Positions 17,472 to 26,936 of a stretch of DNA of 64,000 bases are shown here, in pieces (position 1 is the stretch's first letter; each line of letters opens with the position of its first letter). Origin of the DNA: Streptomyces sp. JH34 (GTDB lineage: Bacteria > Actinomycetota > Actinomycetes > Streptomycetales > Streptomycetaceae); the NCBI RefSeq assembly GCF_029428875.1, contig NZ_JAJSOO010000001.1, positions 7,215,371 through 7,279,370 of the forward strand, written 5' to 3'. The position numbers were made by a program, and so were the translations under genes. The notes under the pieces are model-generated. The model saw nothing but the letters and a program-made list of their open reading frames with translations, searched no databases and was not told the origin of the DNA.

Positions 17472-18986
17472 GTGCTCACCACCATGGACGCCTTCTCGCT
17501 CAGCCGCCCCCCGGACTCCGCCGCCCTGCGCCGCGCGGCGACGCCACTCACCGTCACCGTGGACCCCGAGGCCCGCGCGCGTCTGGACCGCGGCCGTCGG
17601 TTCCTCCACGGCCTGCGGCACGGCGACGGCGACGGCGAGGCCCCGTCGATCTACGGTGTCACCACCGGATTCGGCGCACTCGTGGGGTACGCCGGCCGCC
17701 CCGACGAGGTGGACCAGTGCGACAACACCTTGGCCCACCTCGGTGCCGGCCAAGGACCGGACCTGCCGCACGAGATCAGTCGTGCCGCCCTCCTGCTGCG
17801 TACCTGGTCCCTCGCGCAGGGTGTCTCCGGCGTGTCCGCCGAGGTCGTCGACCGGCTCGCCGCCATGTTCGCCACGACGTTCTCGCCCGCCATCCCCCGC
17901 TACGGTTCCGTCGGCGCGAGCGGTGACCTCATTCCGCTCGCCTACGCCACCCAAGCGCTGCGGGGCAGGGGACACGCCTACGTGGACGGCCACCGCATGC
18001 CGGCCGACGAAGCCCTGACCGCCGCCGGGCTGCGCCCGCTCGCTCTGGACGGCCGCGACGCGCTCGCCCTCGTCAACGGCACCTCCGTCACCACCGCCGC
18101 CACGGCTCTGGCCCGCGACACCGTCCGCACGGCGCACCGCTCACTCATGGCCCTCACCTGCCTGCTGGCCGACACCCTCGGCTGCGACCCCGGCTTCCTC
18201 GACGGCGACCTGCTGCGCGTCTACGGCCACACCGGCGCGATCGATGTCGGTGCGCGGATGCGGGGAACGCTCACCGGCACCACCCCCTCCGGAGACCGGC
18301 CACTGCAGGAGCCCTACAGCATTCGTTGCGCCCCCCAGCTGCTCGGCGCGGCCGAGGACGCGCTGCGCTACGTCGACGGCGTGGTCGCCGCGGATCTCGG
18401 CGGCATCAGCGACAATCCACTGTTCTTCCCCGACGACGTGGACGAGGGAAAGGTGGTGCACGGCGGGAACTTCTTCGGGCAGCCCGCCGCGTTCGCGGCC
18501 GACCTGCTCGCCTCCGTCACCGCCCAGCTGGGCAACCTCGCCGAACGCCAGCTCGACCTGCTGACCGATCCGGCTCGCAACGGGGGACTGCCGCCGATGC
18601 TCGCCACCGCCCCGGGCCTGCAACACGGTCTCCAGGGGGTACAGCTGGCCAGCACCGCGTTCGTCGCGGAGATCCGGAGAAACGCGACACCGGCGGGCAT
18701 GCAGAGTCTGCCGACGAACCTGCACAACCAGGACGTCGTACCGTTCGGCACCCAGGCTGCCCTGCGCTCCTACGACATGGCGGAGCTGCTCAGCCTGCTG
18801 TCCGGCTCCCTCGCGCTCGGTCTGCGCCAGGCGGTTCACGTCGGCGCCCGCCGCCCCACCGCGCCCCGATGCGCAGAACTCCTCGACGCTCTGATCGAGG
18901 TGATTCCCCCGGTCGAGCCTGACCGTCCGCTGGACGCGGACGTCCGCGCCGCGGCCCGACTGCTCGCATCGCGCGAACTGCCGTGA
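17472..18986 (+). CDS. Aromatic amino acid ammonia-lyase, probably tyrosine
   Basis: This 504-aa MIO enzyme has the catalytic Tyr in IYGVTTGFG (Y61), the MIO-forming Ala-Ser-Gly at residues 149-151 (SVGASGDLIPLA), QEPYSIRCAPQ near 285 and HGGNFFGQP near 332. The selectivity site reads AHL (H89-L90), the His-Leu pair of Rhodobacter-type tyrosine ammonia-lyase; histidine ammonia-lyases have Ser-His there and plant PALs have Phe-Leu. It should make p-coumarate from tyrosine. An in-frame ATG 12 nt downstream is an alternative start. No hut genes are nearby, which argues against histidine catabolism. Confidence 0.85.
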   Translation: MLTTMDAFSLSRPPDSAALRRAATPLTVTVDPEARARLDRGRRFLHGLRHGDGDGEAPSIYGVTTGFGALVGYAGRPDEVDQCDNTLAHLGAGQGPDLPHEISRAALLLRTWSLAQGVSGVSAEVVDRLAAMFATTFSPAIPRYGSVGASGDLIPLAYATQALRGRGHAYVDGHRMPADEALTAAGLRPLALDGRDALALVNGTSVTTAATALARDTVRTAHRSLMALTCLLADTLGCDPGFLDGDLLRVYGHTGAIDVGARMRGTLTGTTPSGDRPLQEPYSIRCAPQLLGAAEDALRYVDGVVAADLGGISDNPLFFPDDVDEGKVVHGGNFFGQPAAFAADLLASVTAQLGNLAERQLDLLTDPARNGGLPPMLATAPGLQHGLQGVQLASTAFVAEIRRNATPAGMQSLPTNLHNQDVVPFGTQAALRSYDMAELLSLLSGSLALGLRQAVHVGARRPTAPRCAELLDALIEVIPPVEPDRPLDADVRAAARLLASRELP

Positions 18987-20223
18987 CCGGACGCGCCGGG
19001 CCCGGGCCGGCAGGCACGTACTCCGGCAACCGGATGGTGAACCGGGCGCCGTGGCCCGGACGACCGGTGGCGGCGACCGTGCCCCGGTGGCGGGTGACGA
19101 CCTCGCGCAGCAGCGCGAGCCCCAGACCGTATCGTCCGCCGTCGCCGCTGCCACGGTGGAACCTCTGGAACAACTGGTCGACCGCGGCCGGGTCGAAGCC
19201 GGACCCGGTGTCCGTGACGGCCAGCACGACCGTGCCGGAGAACCGCGACAGGGCCACCTTGATCCGCCCCTCGGCCGGGGTGTGGCCGATCGCGTTGGAC
19301 AGCAGTTCACCGACGGCGCGACGCAGCGCGGACTGGATTCCGTCGACGAGGAGGGGATGCGGCGGGGCGTCCACGACGACGGTCAGGCCACGCGCCCGCA
19401 CCCGGTCCGACTCCTCGGCCACCACCGCACGGGCCAGCGCGACCAGATCCACCGGACGGCGTTCCGACGTTCGTGCCGGACCTGCCGCGAGGCTCGCGGA
19501 CAGCAGCAGGTCGTCGAGCACCTCGCCGAGCCTGCCGGCCGAAGTGACCAGCCGGGCCAGCCCGTCGCGATGAGGGTCCGGCAGGTCCTGGTCAGCCGCT
19601 TGCCGTGCCAGAACCTGCGCCCGCGTGTGCACCTGGGTGACCGGCGTGCGCAGTTCGTGACTGGCGTCCGTGACGAACTGATGCTGCCGGGTGAGGGCCT
19701 CCGCCAGAGGTGCCACGGCCCGTCGACCGAGGAGCGCCCCGGTGACGACCGCGGCGAGCAGCCCCACCAGTTCGGCCACACCCAGCGCGAACCACAGATG
19801 CTCGCGGTCGGCCAGCTGGAAGCGCATGTCGAACACCGCCTGCACCACGTCACCGTCAGCCCGGACCTGTGTGCGCACCAGGTAGACCGTGCGGTCACGT
19901 TCTATGGTGCGCTCCACGGCTTCGTGGGTGCTACGTGCCCGGGCCACGTCCGCGCGCAGCGGGAAGCCGCCGGGGGCGTTGGACAAGGGAGCCACGCCGG
20001 GCGCGTACAGCCAGGTGCACACCGGAGGGCTGGCCAGATGGCCGTGCCCGGCCCCGTAGCGCAAGTCACGCCACACCTGATCGTTCTGTGCGTGCACCAT
20101 CACCGTGAGCGCGACGCCGCCCACGACCGTGATCAGCAGGGTGACGATCGCCCCTGTGATCACGGCGATCCGTAGCCGCGCCCGGCGCACCGCCGCCCAC
20201 TCGGTGGCAGTCGGCGGCCTCAC
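18790..20223 (-). CDS. Two-component sensor histidine kinase
   Basis: This 477-aa kinase starts at a GTG overlapping the response-regulator stop (GTGA). A first membrane helix lies at residues 18-42, an extracytoplasmic loop runs to about 130, and a second helix lies at about 137-160. The phospho-acceptor His is in DASHELRTP. The ATPase N box reads ELLSNAIGHTP, with DTGSGFDP and YGLGLALLREV as G boxes. The signal is unknown. The last 65 or so codons are a low-complexity Arg/Gly-rich tail running antisense through the 3' end of the ammonia-lyase gene. Confidence 0.85.
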   Translation of the reverse strand: MRPPTATEWAAVRRARLRIAVITGAIVTLLITVVGGVALTVMVHAQNDQVWRDLRYGAGHGHLASPPVCTWLYAPGVAPLSNAPGGFPLRADVARARSTHEAVERTIERDRTVYLVRTQVRADGDVVQAVFDMRFQLADREHLWFALGVAELVGLLAAVVTGALLGRRAVAPLAEALTRQHQFVTDASHELRTPVTQVHTRAQVLARQAADQDLPDPHRDGLARLVTSAGRLGEVLDDLLLSASLAAGPARTSERRPVDLVALARAVVAEESDRVRARGLTVVVDAPPHPLLVDGIQSALRRAVGELLSNAIGHTPAEGRIKVALSRFSGTVVLAVTDTGSGFDPAAVDQLFQRFHRGSGDGGRYGLGLALLREVVTRHRGTVAATGRPGHGARFTIRLPEYVPAGPGPARPVTAVRAMRAVGPRRGRPRPADGQARPGESPRSERRGVLRIGARWGGGRRREPPGADRARGSRTAG

Positions 20224-20900
20224 AGGGCGCCCAGGCGGTAACCGAGACCGCGGACCGTGCGCACGACCCGCCGGCCGAGCTTGCGGCGCAGATAGTAGAC
20301 GTAGGTGTCGACGATGGACGACGCGGGAGCCTCCTGGAAGACCAGCCGCCGCAGCTCCGCCCGCGAGTGCACGGCTTCCGGACGCGAGGCGAGCGCCCAC
20401 AGCAGGGCGAACTCCCTTGCCGCGAGGGCGATCTGCTCGCCGCTGGCAAGCTCGACTTCCCGCCGGCCGACGTGCAGGCGTCCCGATCCGATCTTGAGCA
20501 CATCGGTGGACTCCAGCGCCCGTCGGCACAACGCCCGTAATCGGGCGCTAAGTTCGTCGAGAGCGAATGGCTTGGTGAGGTAGTCGTCGGCGCCGGCGTC
20601 GAGCCCGTTGACCCGGTCGTGCACCGTGCCCATCGCAGTCAGCAGCAATACGGGCGCCCGGACGGCGCGGGACCGTAACCGGCTCACCATGTCGAGGCCG
20701 TCGAGAGCCGGCAGGCGCCGGTCGACGACGAGCACGTCGTACGTGCGGGAGAGGCCGAGGTGCAGACCGCGCTGGCCGTCGGTCGCGACGTCGACCGCGT
20801 ACCCCTCGGCCCGCAGTATGCCGGAGAGCATGTCGACCAGCTCCCTGTCGTCCTCGACCAGTAGCAGCCGCCAAGGATGCCGCGAGTGTCCCTGCACCAC
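20220..20900 (-). CDS. OmpR-family response regulator
   Basis: This 226-aa regulator has an N-terminal receiver domain (acidic pocket VEDD, phospho-acceptor in VVDRRLPALDG, switch T in LLTAMG, Lys in YLTKPF) and a C-terminal winged helix ending in VRGLGYRLG. The GTG at 20900 is preceded by a strong GAGGGGAG site, so I prefer it to the upstream in-frame start. It pairs with the adjacent kinase. The location suggests it could respond to or regulate the neighbouring biosynthetic genes, but no response-regulator repeat was identified. Confidence 0.9.
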   Translation of the reverse strand: MVQGHSRHPWRLLLVEDDRELVDMLSGILRAEGYAVDVATDGQRGLHLGLSRTYDVLVVDRRLPALDGLDMVSRLRSRAVRAPVLLLTAMGTVHDRVNGLDAGADDYLTKPFALDELSARLRALCRRALESTDVLKIGSGRLHVGRREVELASGEQIALAAREFALLWALASRPEAVHSRAELRRLVFQEAPASSIVDTYVYYLRRKLGRRVVRTVRGLGYRLGAL

Positions 20901-21129
20901 AGTCCTACTCCCCTCGCACCTCCCCGCAACCCCTGTCAACGCACCTGCCTGGGACGGGGTTCCCGTGACGGGCGACGAGTAGGAGGGTGGCCGATCAAGC
21001 CGTGTCCCGCCCCCGGATTCTCCGGCTCGGGCGGCGGAGCCCGACGAGAAGGTGAGTCGCCGGTCGCGAGTCGTTCAGGCCGCCATGCTGGTGTGACGCC
21101 CTCTCCAGCGAACACCCCTCTCACTGCGG

Positions 21130-21557
21130 AGGCGGGCTCGTTCGCGTCGTCGGGCGATCAGTGGTTCGCCACCGACGAGGGGCGGGGACCACACCCTGCG
21201 CGCGATGCGCGTCGGCTCCGCACCTACCGAGCCCACCGCACTCGGTGTTGCCGGCCCCTACCGGCTGCGCGCCGTCGTCAGGGACCACCTTGTACTGGGC
21301 GACCCGGAGCCGGACTCCGGTGTGCCCGCCCGGGTGGACTCGGTGTCTGCCTCAACGGATCCAGGCGCACCATGTTCGATGCCGTCCTGGGCGAAGTGGC
21401 CTTCGCCCAGGTCGGCGCTGCCCTCGGCACGGCCGATGCCGGAACCGGGCTGTGGCGCGTGTATCACCTCCTCCCGGGCGGGGACTCCGGGAGCCAAGCG
21501 TGGCTCTCCTGGATCGTTGGCGGCACAGACGTAACGGGGGAGGAGCCGGTGCGCTGA
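21130..21557 (+). pseudogene. Frameshifted remnant of an unknown protein
   Basis: Coding-like segments appear in successive frames: SGDQWFATDEGRG, then MRVGSAPTEPTALGV with RLRAVVRDHLVLGDP, then MFDAVLGEVAFAQVGAALG running to the stop. Together they read like one protein of about 140 aa broken by two frameshifts. The family is not recognised. Confidence 0.45.
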
Positions 21558-21850
21558 CCGTCGGACGCACGGCTCTCGCCCCTCTTGCCTGGATGCGGGG
21601 CAGAGCCGTGGCGCCGAGGCCGATCTCGCCTCGTCTCACTTATCTCCGGCCACTGCCCCGGCCGCAGTCACCAAGGCCGACGGCAGCCTGGTGGCCGCCA
21701 CCGCAAGTGTGGCCGCTGCGGCGAGCACTGTCATGCGGCCAGTCAGTGGGATGTGCAGGGCGGCACTGGCCACCCCCTCCGGCCCGGTGACGACGCCTCA
21801 CGATCAGGCGACAGCAGCTCTTTGTCCACCTGTGGAGTGGCGATACCAGA

Positions 21851-21930
21851 TCAGAGGAAGATGCCCGCGATGTGGAGACCGGCCAGGTTGATGGTTGCGG
21901 TCTTCCGGTAGCGGGTGGCGATGCCCTAAC
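21851..21930 (-). mobile_element. C-terminal remnant of an IS5-family transposase
   Basis: Read on the minus strand, the segment gives GIATRYRKTATINLAGLHIA followed by GIFL and a premature stop where Trp is usual. This is the characteristic end of an IS5-type DDE transposase. The remainder of the element is missing. Confidence 0.65.
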
Positions 21931-22454
21931 GAATCTTCTCGCCAGCCTTGTGGCAGCACAGCGCGGCAGCCGAGGTCCCGCGACCAGATGCCGGTGCCCC
22001 CCGTACGACGACGGCACGCTACCCGGGCACGACCCCCTCCCAGCACGCCCAACCAGAAGATCATCTCACCCCGGCAGCCAACGTGACAGTGCTGTATCGG
22101 GCACACCACATGTCCCCGCTTCACCCTCACCATCGACATCGTCCTTGAGCCCATGCGGGGGTGAGCGGCCCGGCTCCCGCTCGCCGTCCTTCATGAGCGT
22201 ACGGCGGTGACGAGCGCCTCGTGCGAGGTGCGGTCCGGGGAAGCTGTGCACCTCCGGCTCGCCTATGCGGCCGAACCGGTCCGGTTGTGCTCCGGGGCTA
22301 CCACCGTCCGCAACAGGTGCGACCGCCTCAGCGACGAGCAGCACAAGCAGCTCATCGCCCGGCCTTGTCTGGGCCACCACAACCGTGCCCGCCCGAGGAC
22401 AGCCCCGCGACGCGACCACCGCCGAGTTTCGCGCGGCTTCCGTAACGTGGAGGC
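21931..22454. other. Degenerate intergenic DNA
   Basis: About 520 nt contain no supportable gene. A short AGATCATCTCACC block near 22054-22072 also occurs upstream of the intact transposase at 48263-49030, so part of this is decayed IS sequence. Confidence 0.4.
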
Positions 22455-22772
22455 ATGAAGAACGCTCCGGACAGCACGCCCTTGGTCATCCACGTAGGCC
22501 GCGAAGAACTCGTCATCAAGCGACGCTACGAAGTGGCCAGTATCGCCAACGACGCTCTCATCGCCCTGTGGTTCGTCACCGGCAGCATCATGTTCTTCTC
22601 CGAGCAGTGGACCACCGCGGGAACCTGGTGCTTCCTGATCGGCAGCATCGAGCTACTCGTCCGGCCCGCGATCCGTCTCACCCGCCACCTGCACGTGCAG
22701 CGCGTTCGCTCCCGGGCGCTCTGGTCCCACTCTGCGGCTGCCGCGTCCAGCGACAGCTCACAGGACTACTGA
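22455..22772 (+). CDS. YrhK-like small membrane protein
   Basis: This 105-aa protein has an N-terminal segment REELVIKRRYEVASIANDAL, then two membrane helices (residues 30-50 and 55-75) with GTWCFLIGSIELLVRP between the second helix and a basic end. This is the pattern of the YrhK domain, found in small membrane proteins of unknown function. A purine-rich site precedes the ATG. It stands alone among decayed DNA. Confidence 0.78.
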   Translation: MKNAPDSTPLVIHVGREELVIKRRYEVASIANDALIALWFVTGSIMFFSEQWTTAGTWCFLIGSIELLVRPAIRLTRHLHVQRVRSRALWSHSAAAASSDSSQDY

Positions 22773-23789
22773 GCGCTCGCTCGGGCCCGCGTATACGGGG
22801 TGCGGCTCGGCCACGACGGCCCGCGCGGAGCTGGCACCTCCCCCGTACTGGCCGCCCTCGCCCTCGTCGCCCGCCTGAGATCCGTTCGGCCCCGAGACGA
22901 TCGCACCTGGGCCCGTATGAACTCGTCCGGAGACGTGAACCGCTGAATGAGGGAGTGTGCACCACCCATGGCCACAGTCCTCAGGGACATGTCGCAGACT
23001 TCCGGCCGACCTGGGCGGGGCGGACCGCGAGAAGTTGATCCGCACGGTCGAAGAATGCGTCTCCTGCGGCCAGTGCTCGGCTGGCGCGCTGCTGAGGCCC
23101 TGGGCCGCTTCGGGTGTGCGACACGTGAGCCCAGGAGCCGCGGCCTGCTGCCGCTCCGTCCCCTGTGGCCTCCACCACGGGGTTGGGGTGGCACTTGGTG
23201 CTGTGGCCTCCGGGAGCGGATGGGGGTGCTCCCGGAAGCCGCAGTCGGTCGGCACTCGTCACCTGGTTGGCGTGGCCGAGCGCGGCACCCCTGTCACCTT
23301 GGCTACATTCGGGAACTCGATGTGGTGACACGCGCGCAGCGGCCCACCGGGCATGCGCTCGGCCCTGGCCGGCTTCTTGGAGCGGGGTAGGTTGCTCATC
23401 CGGCCGGGCCAGGCTCGGTGTCAGGCCGTGCCGGTATGGAGTGTGCGGATCAGGCCCCGGTCCCCGTGACGGGCCGCAGTACCGCGAGGGCCGCACCGCT
23501 CCCTCACCGGCCATGGGAACACGTGAGCGGAGGAAGTCTCGGCCGGCTGGGCCGCCTGAGACCAGTACAAACGCCCCGCCCCCGGCACTGGACCTGCCGG
23601 GGCGGGGGCCTGCGTACTTTCAGGGGGTGACGCGGGTGGCAGTCGCGCCGCGATTCGAACATACATGGCACTGGGGTGTGGCTGCCTACGACTTCCCCGG
23701 GACCTCCTCGATGCCCGAGCGGCCCCCGACGACGTGCAGGCTGAACACGATCTGTTCGCCCAGACCCTGCCGTGGTCGGCCGAGGCGGT
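22773..23789. other. About 1 kb without supportable genes
   Basis: Several frames are open here because of base composition, but none gives a recognisable product. One short stretch (DLLDARAAPDDVQAEHDLF, near 23700) reads like a coding fragment of unknown origin. Confidence 0.4.
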
Positions 23790-23879
23790 GATGGCGTCAC
23801 CGACGGATCTGTCACTTGGGCCGATTGACCGGAATCTCGTGTCCTTGCCTTGATCCGTCGGTCTGTCGGTGACGCCATC
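23790..23879. repeat. Inverted repeat, 15-bp perfect arms
   Basis: GATGGCGTCACCGAC at 23790-23804 is matched by its exact complement at 23865-23879, with an additional inner GGATC/GATCC pairing. The arms are about 60 nt apart. It could be the ends of a miniature element or a folded RNA. Confidence 0.6.
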
Positions 23880-23990
23880 GCACGTGGCCAGCCAGGGGCA
23901 TCGTGACCGCACAGGTGCTTGTGCGAGAAGACCCGTCACTGTCGTGTCCGCCTGCCTCGACTGGCCCGTGTTCACCGACGTCACAACCGG

Positions 23991-24131
23991 GACCTCGCCA
24001 AGATCCGCAGCCTCGGCGATCCCACCATGGCCATACTCAGGTCCTGGCGGCTCCTGCGGAAGCTCCGCTGCAGCACCACCCGGTCACCGCCGTCGTCCGA
24101 GCCGTCGTCGCCGTCGAACTCGGCGCGTGAT
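23991..24131 (+). mobile_element. Transposase C-terminal remnant, copy A
   Basis: The frame DLAKIRSLGDPTMAILRSWR continuing LLRKLRCSTTR matches the tail of an IS5-type (DDE_Tnp_4) transposase also found at 24150-24250 and 25690-26293. A frameshift follows CSTTR. Confidence 0.65.
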
Positions 24132-24149
24132 CAAGATGGAAAAGGCTGA

Positions 24150-24250
24150 GTGCGTCGGCGAGGAGGCCATGGCCGCCCTGAAAGGTTGGCGCCTGCTCAA
24201 AAGCTCCGCTGCAGCACCAACCGAATCATCGACACCGTGAAGGCTGTTCC
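24150..24250 (+). mobile_element. Transposase C-terminal remnant, copy B
   Basis: EEAMAALKGWRLL followed, after a frameshift, by KLRCSTNRIID and TVKAV reproduces the same transposase tail as copy A, placed directly after it. Two tandem tails suggest repeated insertion and deletion at one spot. Confidence 0.6.
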
Positions 24251-24309
24251 CTCCATCACCACATCTCAGCATGAGGTTGGAAGGCTCATTGTGTCCCCGC
24301 ATTCAGGCG

Positions 24310-25419
24310 TCACGATTGACCGTCGCCAAAATCCAGAGCCGATGTCGAGGGTGCAGGGGGCGCGGCCCCGGGGCCCCCTACGGCGAGAATGGACTGCGCC
24401 TGGTTGTCCACGAAATGCGTGAAGATCTGCTGTGCATATCCGAAGACAACAGCCCAAGCGATGATCTGAGCTGATGAGTCCAGATTGGTAAGCCCAGGCA
24501 CAAACCCGCCACGCATGAGCAAGATCCCGAGCACAGCTGTCAGCGCCCCGGTCGGCAGTTTGAGCAGTGCGAGGGTCAGGGGCACAGCGAATGGCGTCGA
24601 AGTTCCCCGCATGCGGCGGAGTGCCGCGGCGGCGGCGATGCTTGCAGCTAGAAGGCCTACCAGTTCGATGATCAGGTAGTCCGCCCCCTCGGCGGCTCCC
24701 GCCACCAATTCCCTTGCCTCCGCAGGGTTTGCGGTCTCCGGAATGCGGTTCATTTCGACCGGGCAGACGGCTACCTTTGCGGATTCGTTGAGCTCCTCGG
24801 GAGTGAAACACAGCGGAACCGTTCCAGGGCTGACGAACCCAAGAATTGCAATGAGGACGGCCAGTGCGGTCAAGCCGAGCATGATCCACCAAACGATGTA
24901 GACGAAGCTGCGCACCCGCATGGCCTCGTCGACTCTCGCCTGGCGGGCCACTCCCATCGCCTCAAGCAGGATCTCACGCTTCACATCCGACGGAGGTTTC
25001 TCCTCCGACGCTTCCTTTGCGATCCTCTCAGCCTCGATCCGCCGCGGATCGTCTGGCAGCAGATGCTCGCGCAAGAAGGCCAGCACGCCCGGTAGCAGCG
25101 GCAGTACCTCGGAATCTTTCGACAACCGCAGCAGTATGTTGTGCGCGGCGTCGATATGGATTCGCCCGACGATGACGTGGGCTGCGTTCTTATATCTGGA
25201 GGAGTGATTGGGGGAGATGGCATCCTCCGCCTTGTTCAATTCCGCATGGGCCTCCTCGAAAAGTTTCTCCTTCCTCCCGCGCTCAGGCTCCTCTTCCTCC
25301 CGATGTGCTTCCTCTCGATCGTTCAGGAGCGCGCGCAACTCGCTGATGCGTGCCTGGATGCCCTCGCGATGTTCCCAGGACCCTGATTCGACGCTGCGAC
25401 ATTTGAGCCATTTGTTCAT
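24310..25419 (-). CDS. Unknown multi-span membrane protein with coiled-coil N terminus
   Basis: This 369-aa protein begins with a charged, Glu/Lys/Arg-rich coiled-coil region (residues 15-65), a helical domain to about residue 165, and a first membrane helix at about 172-195. A short extracytoplasmic loop with two Cys, then three further helices (about 248-268, 278-305, 320-345) follow. G+C and codon use are visibly lower than in neighbours. Transposase remnants flank it on both sides, so it is probably an acquired cargo gene. The family is not recognised; a membrane effector of a defence or stress system is possible but unsupported. Confidence 0.7.
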   Translation of the reverse strand: MNKWLKCRSVESGSWEHREGIQARISELRALLNDREEAHREEEEPERGRKEKLFEEAHAELNKAEDAISPNHSSRYKNAAHVIVGRIHIDAAHNILLRLSKDSEVLPLLPGVLAFLREHLLPDDPRRIEAERIAKEASEEKPPSDVKREILLEAMGVARQARVDEAMRVRSFVYIVWWIMLGLTALAVLIAILGFVSPGTVPLCFTPEELNESAKVAVCPVEMNRIPETANPAEARELVAGAAEGADYLIIELVGLLAASIAAAAALRRMRGTSTPFAVPLTLALLKLPTGALTAVLGILLMRGGFVPGLTNLDSSAQIIAWAVVFGYAQQIFTHFVDNQAQSILAVGGPGAAPPAPSTSALDFGDGQS

Positions 25420-25633
25420 AATTGCGATCTTGCATGCTGTAACCCTCGGACGTAGTTTGACGCGCCCTGCGAAGCCATCAGGGCCCAGCGTCGTTGCAAA
25501 ATGATCTTGATTTGTTTCCGACCCGATGGGTGTTGGGGCCGGCGCCCTGGTGGCGGGCGTGAAGAAGGCTCCTGGTAGACGGGTGCACGACCAAGATCAC
25601 CAGTCCGTCAGAAGCTTTCGCGTGCTTGTCTAC

Positions 25634-25668
25634 CCGCACCCCGCACCCCGCACCCCGCACCCCGCAAC
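25634..25668. repeat. Heptamer tandem repeat, 5 copies
   Basis: Five consecutive CCGCACC units occur, the last reading CCGCAAC, just upstream of a decayed transposase gene. It is probably a slippage-prone simple repeat. Confidence 0.85.
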
Positions 25669-25689
25669 CCCTTGCCGTTCTCGCAGGTC

Positions 25690-26293
25690 ACCGCTGTCGG
25701 ATCGGCTCCCGGTGGCGTCGCCTGACCTGTGGCCGGCGGGCCCTGCTCGTTCTGGCCCAGTTGCGCTGCGCTGAGACCTACGCCCGTCCTGCCGCAGGGT
25801 TCCGCATCGGGATCGCCACGGCCTACCGCTGCATACGCGAGGCCGTCGACTTGCTGGACGCCCTCGCGCCCATGCTGGAACAGGCCATGGCAGCCGTGCG
25901 GAAGAAGGCCTACGTGATCCGCGACCGCACCGTGCCGGCGATCGGCCGCATCGCTGTGGACCAGCGGTACTGCTCCGGGAGGAAGAAGCGCCACAGGATG
26001 AACGTGCAAGTCCTCGCCTCGGACGGCGTCAAGTGCTGGGCCGACAGGGTGGATCAGGGCGTCGGCCCTGCCATCCGCGTTCCGATCCGTGGCAAACATC
26101 CGCGCGACCGGCGCCGACGCTACCATCGGGATCACGCGGAGATTCGCAGTCCTGGCGAACGCGCCATGGCGATCCTCAAGTCCTGGCGTCTCCTGCGCAA
26201 GCTCCGCTGCAGCACCACCCGGATCACAGTCGTCGTCCGAGCCGTCGTCGCCCTCGAGCGCGCCACCTGGTCAAGGTGGAAGAGGCCCAGTGA
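25690..26293 (+). pseudogene. IS5-type transposase, internally deleted
   Basis: The frame carries the N-terminal helix-turn-helix part (RCAETYARPAAGFRIGIATA, YRCIREAVDLLDALAP). It then jumps from MNVQVLASDG directly into VKCWADRVDQG and ends in LKSWRLLRKLRCSTTR. The segment with the second catalytic Asp (normally between VQVIAD and the GVRCWAD-like block) is missing, so the enzyme is dead. It is the same family as the two tails near 24.1 kb. Confidence 0.75.
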
Positions 26294-26463
26294 CCGCGAA
26301 CCTCCACCGCGAAACCATCGAGCTGAAGAAGAAGGCTGCGCGCACACCGCACCAGGACCGACTCGGTTCCCTGCACGGCGACAACCCCGTCCGAACGGCC
26401 GGCGATGTCGGCGTATGAGTGAACGCACACAGCCGTGTGCGGACGAACAGAAGAGAAGCCAGG

Positions 26464-26895
26464 TCACCACCGGGCGCGGAGCACGCCGTCGCTGTCGGGC
26501 AGAGCGGCCTGGAAGAGCGGAGGGTGTTCGTCGAGGGGTAGGGGCAGCACGCAGGCAGCCCGCGCGCCCTCCACCAAGGTCGCGAGTCGTTGGTGGTCGC
26601 TCTCGTCAACGATGACGTGATGGATCGTTGCGTCCGGTGCCTCCCGGACGAACTCCACGGATTCGTCCTGGGGCAGTGCGGCGAGGACCGCGTCGACATC
26701 AGGGGTGAGATCGGGCCAGACAGTCAGTAGCGCGCGTGGACCTAGAGCGACGCGCACCGCGTGGAGGGTGTCCTCGGTGAGGCGGTGCCATCGGGTGGCG
26801 TTGCGGAGGTATGCCTCTTCCAGAAGCAGCGCCTGCGACAAGGCCAGTGCTGCGCGTAATCGTTCCCAGAAGTTCTCGTCCGCGGCCTGTGTCAC
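26464..26895 (-). CDS. Unknown 143-aa soluble protein
   Basis: The protein starts MTQAADENFWERL, is acidic, Leu/Ala-rich and without membrane segments. The middle (ALLTVWPDLTPDVDAVLAAL) and end (VDESDHQRLATLVEGARAA) look like a compact alpha/beta fold. Third-position GC supports coding. I do not recognise the family. It stands alone between a decayed transposase and the NACHT gene. Confidence 0.6.
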   Translation of the reverse strand: MTQAADENFWERLRAALALSQALLLEEAYLRNATRWHRLTEDTLHAVRVALGPRALLTVWPDLTPDVDAVLAALPQDESVEFVREAPDATIHHVIVDESDHQRLATLVEGARAACVLPLPLDEHPPLFQAALPDSDGVLRARW

Positions 26896-26936
26896 CTCTG
26901 GATCCTCGAAGTCCGCGGCGTAGGGGAGTGGCGGGG

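Noticed and set aside
17472..18986. Histidine utilisation gene hutH
   Set aside because: The selectivity site is His-Leu rather than Ser-His and no other hut gene is nearby.
22957..23390. Candidate gene with CVSCGQC metal motif
   Set aside because: The frame has no convincing start, no family resemblance and poor codon pattern outside the short motif.
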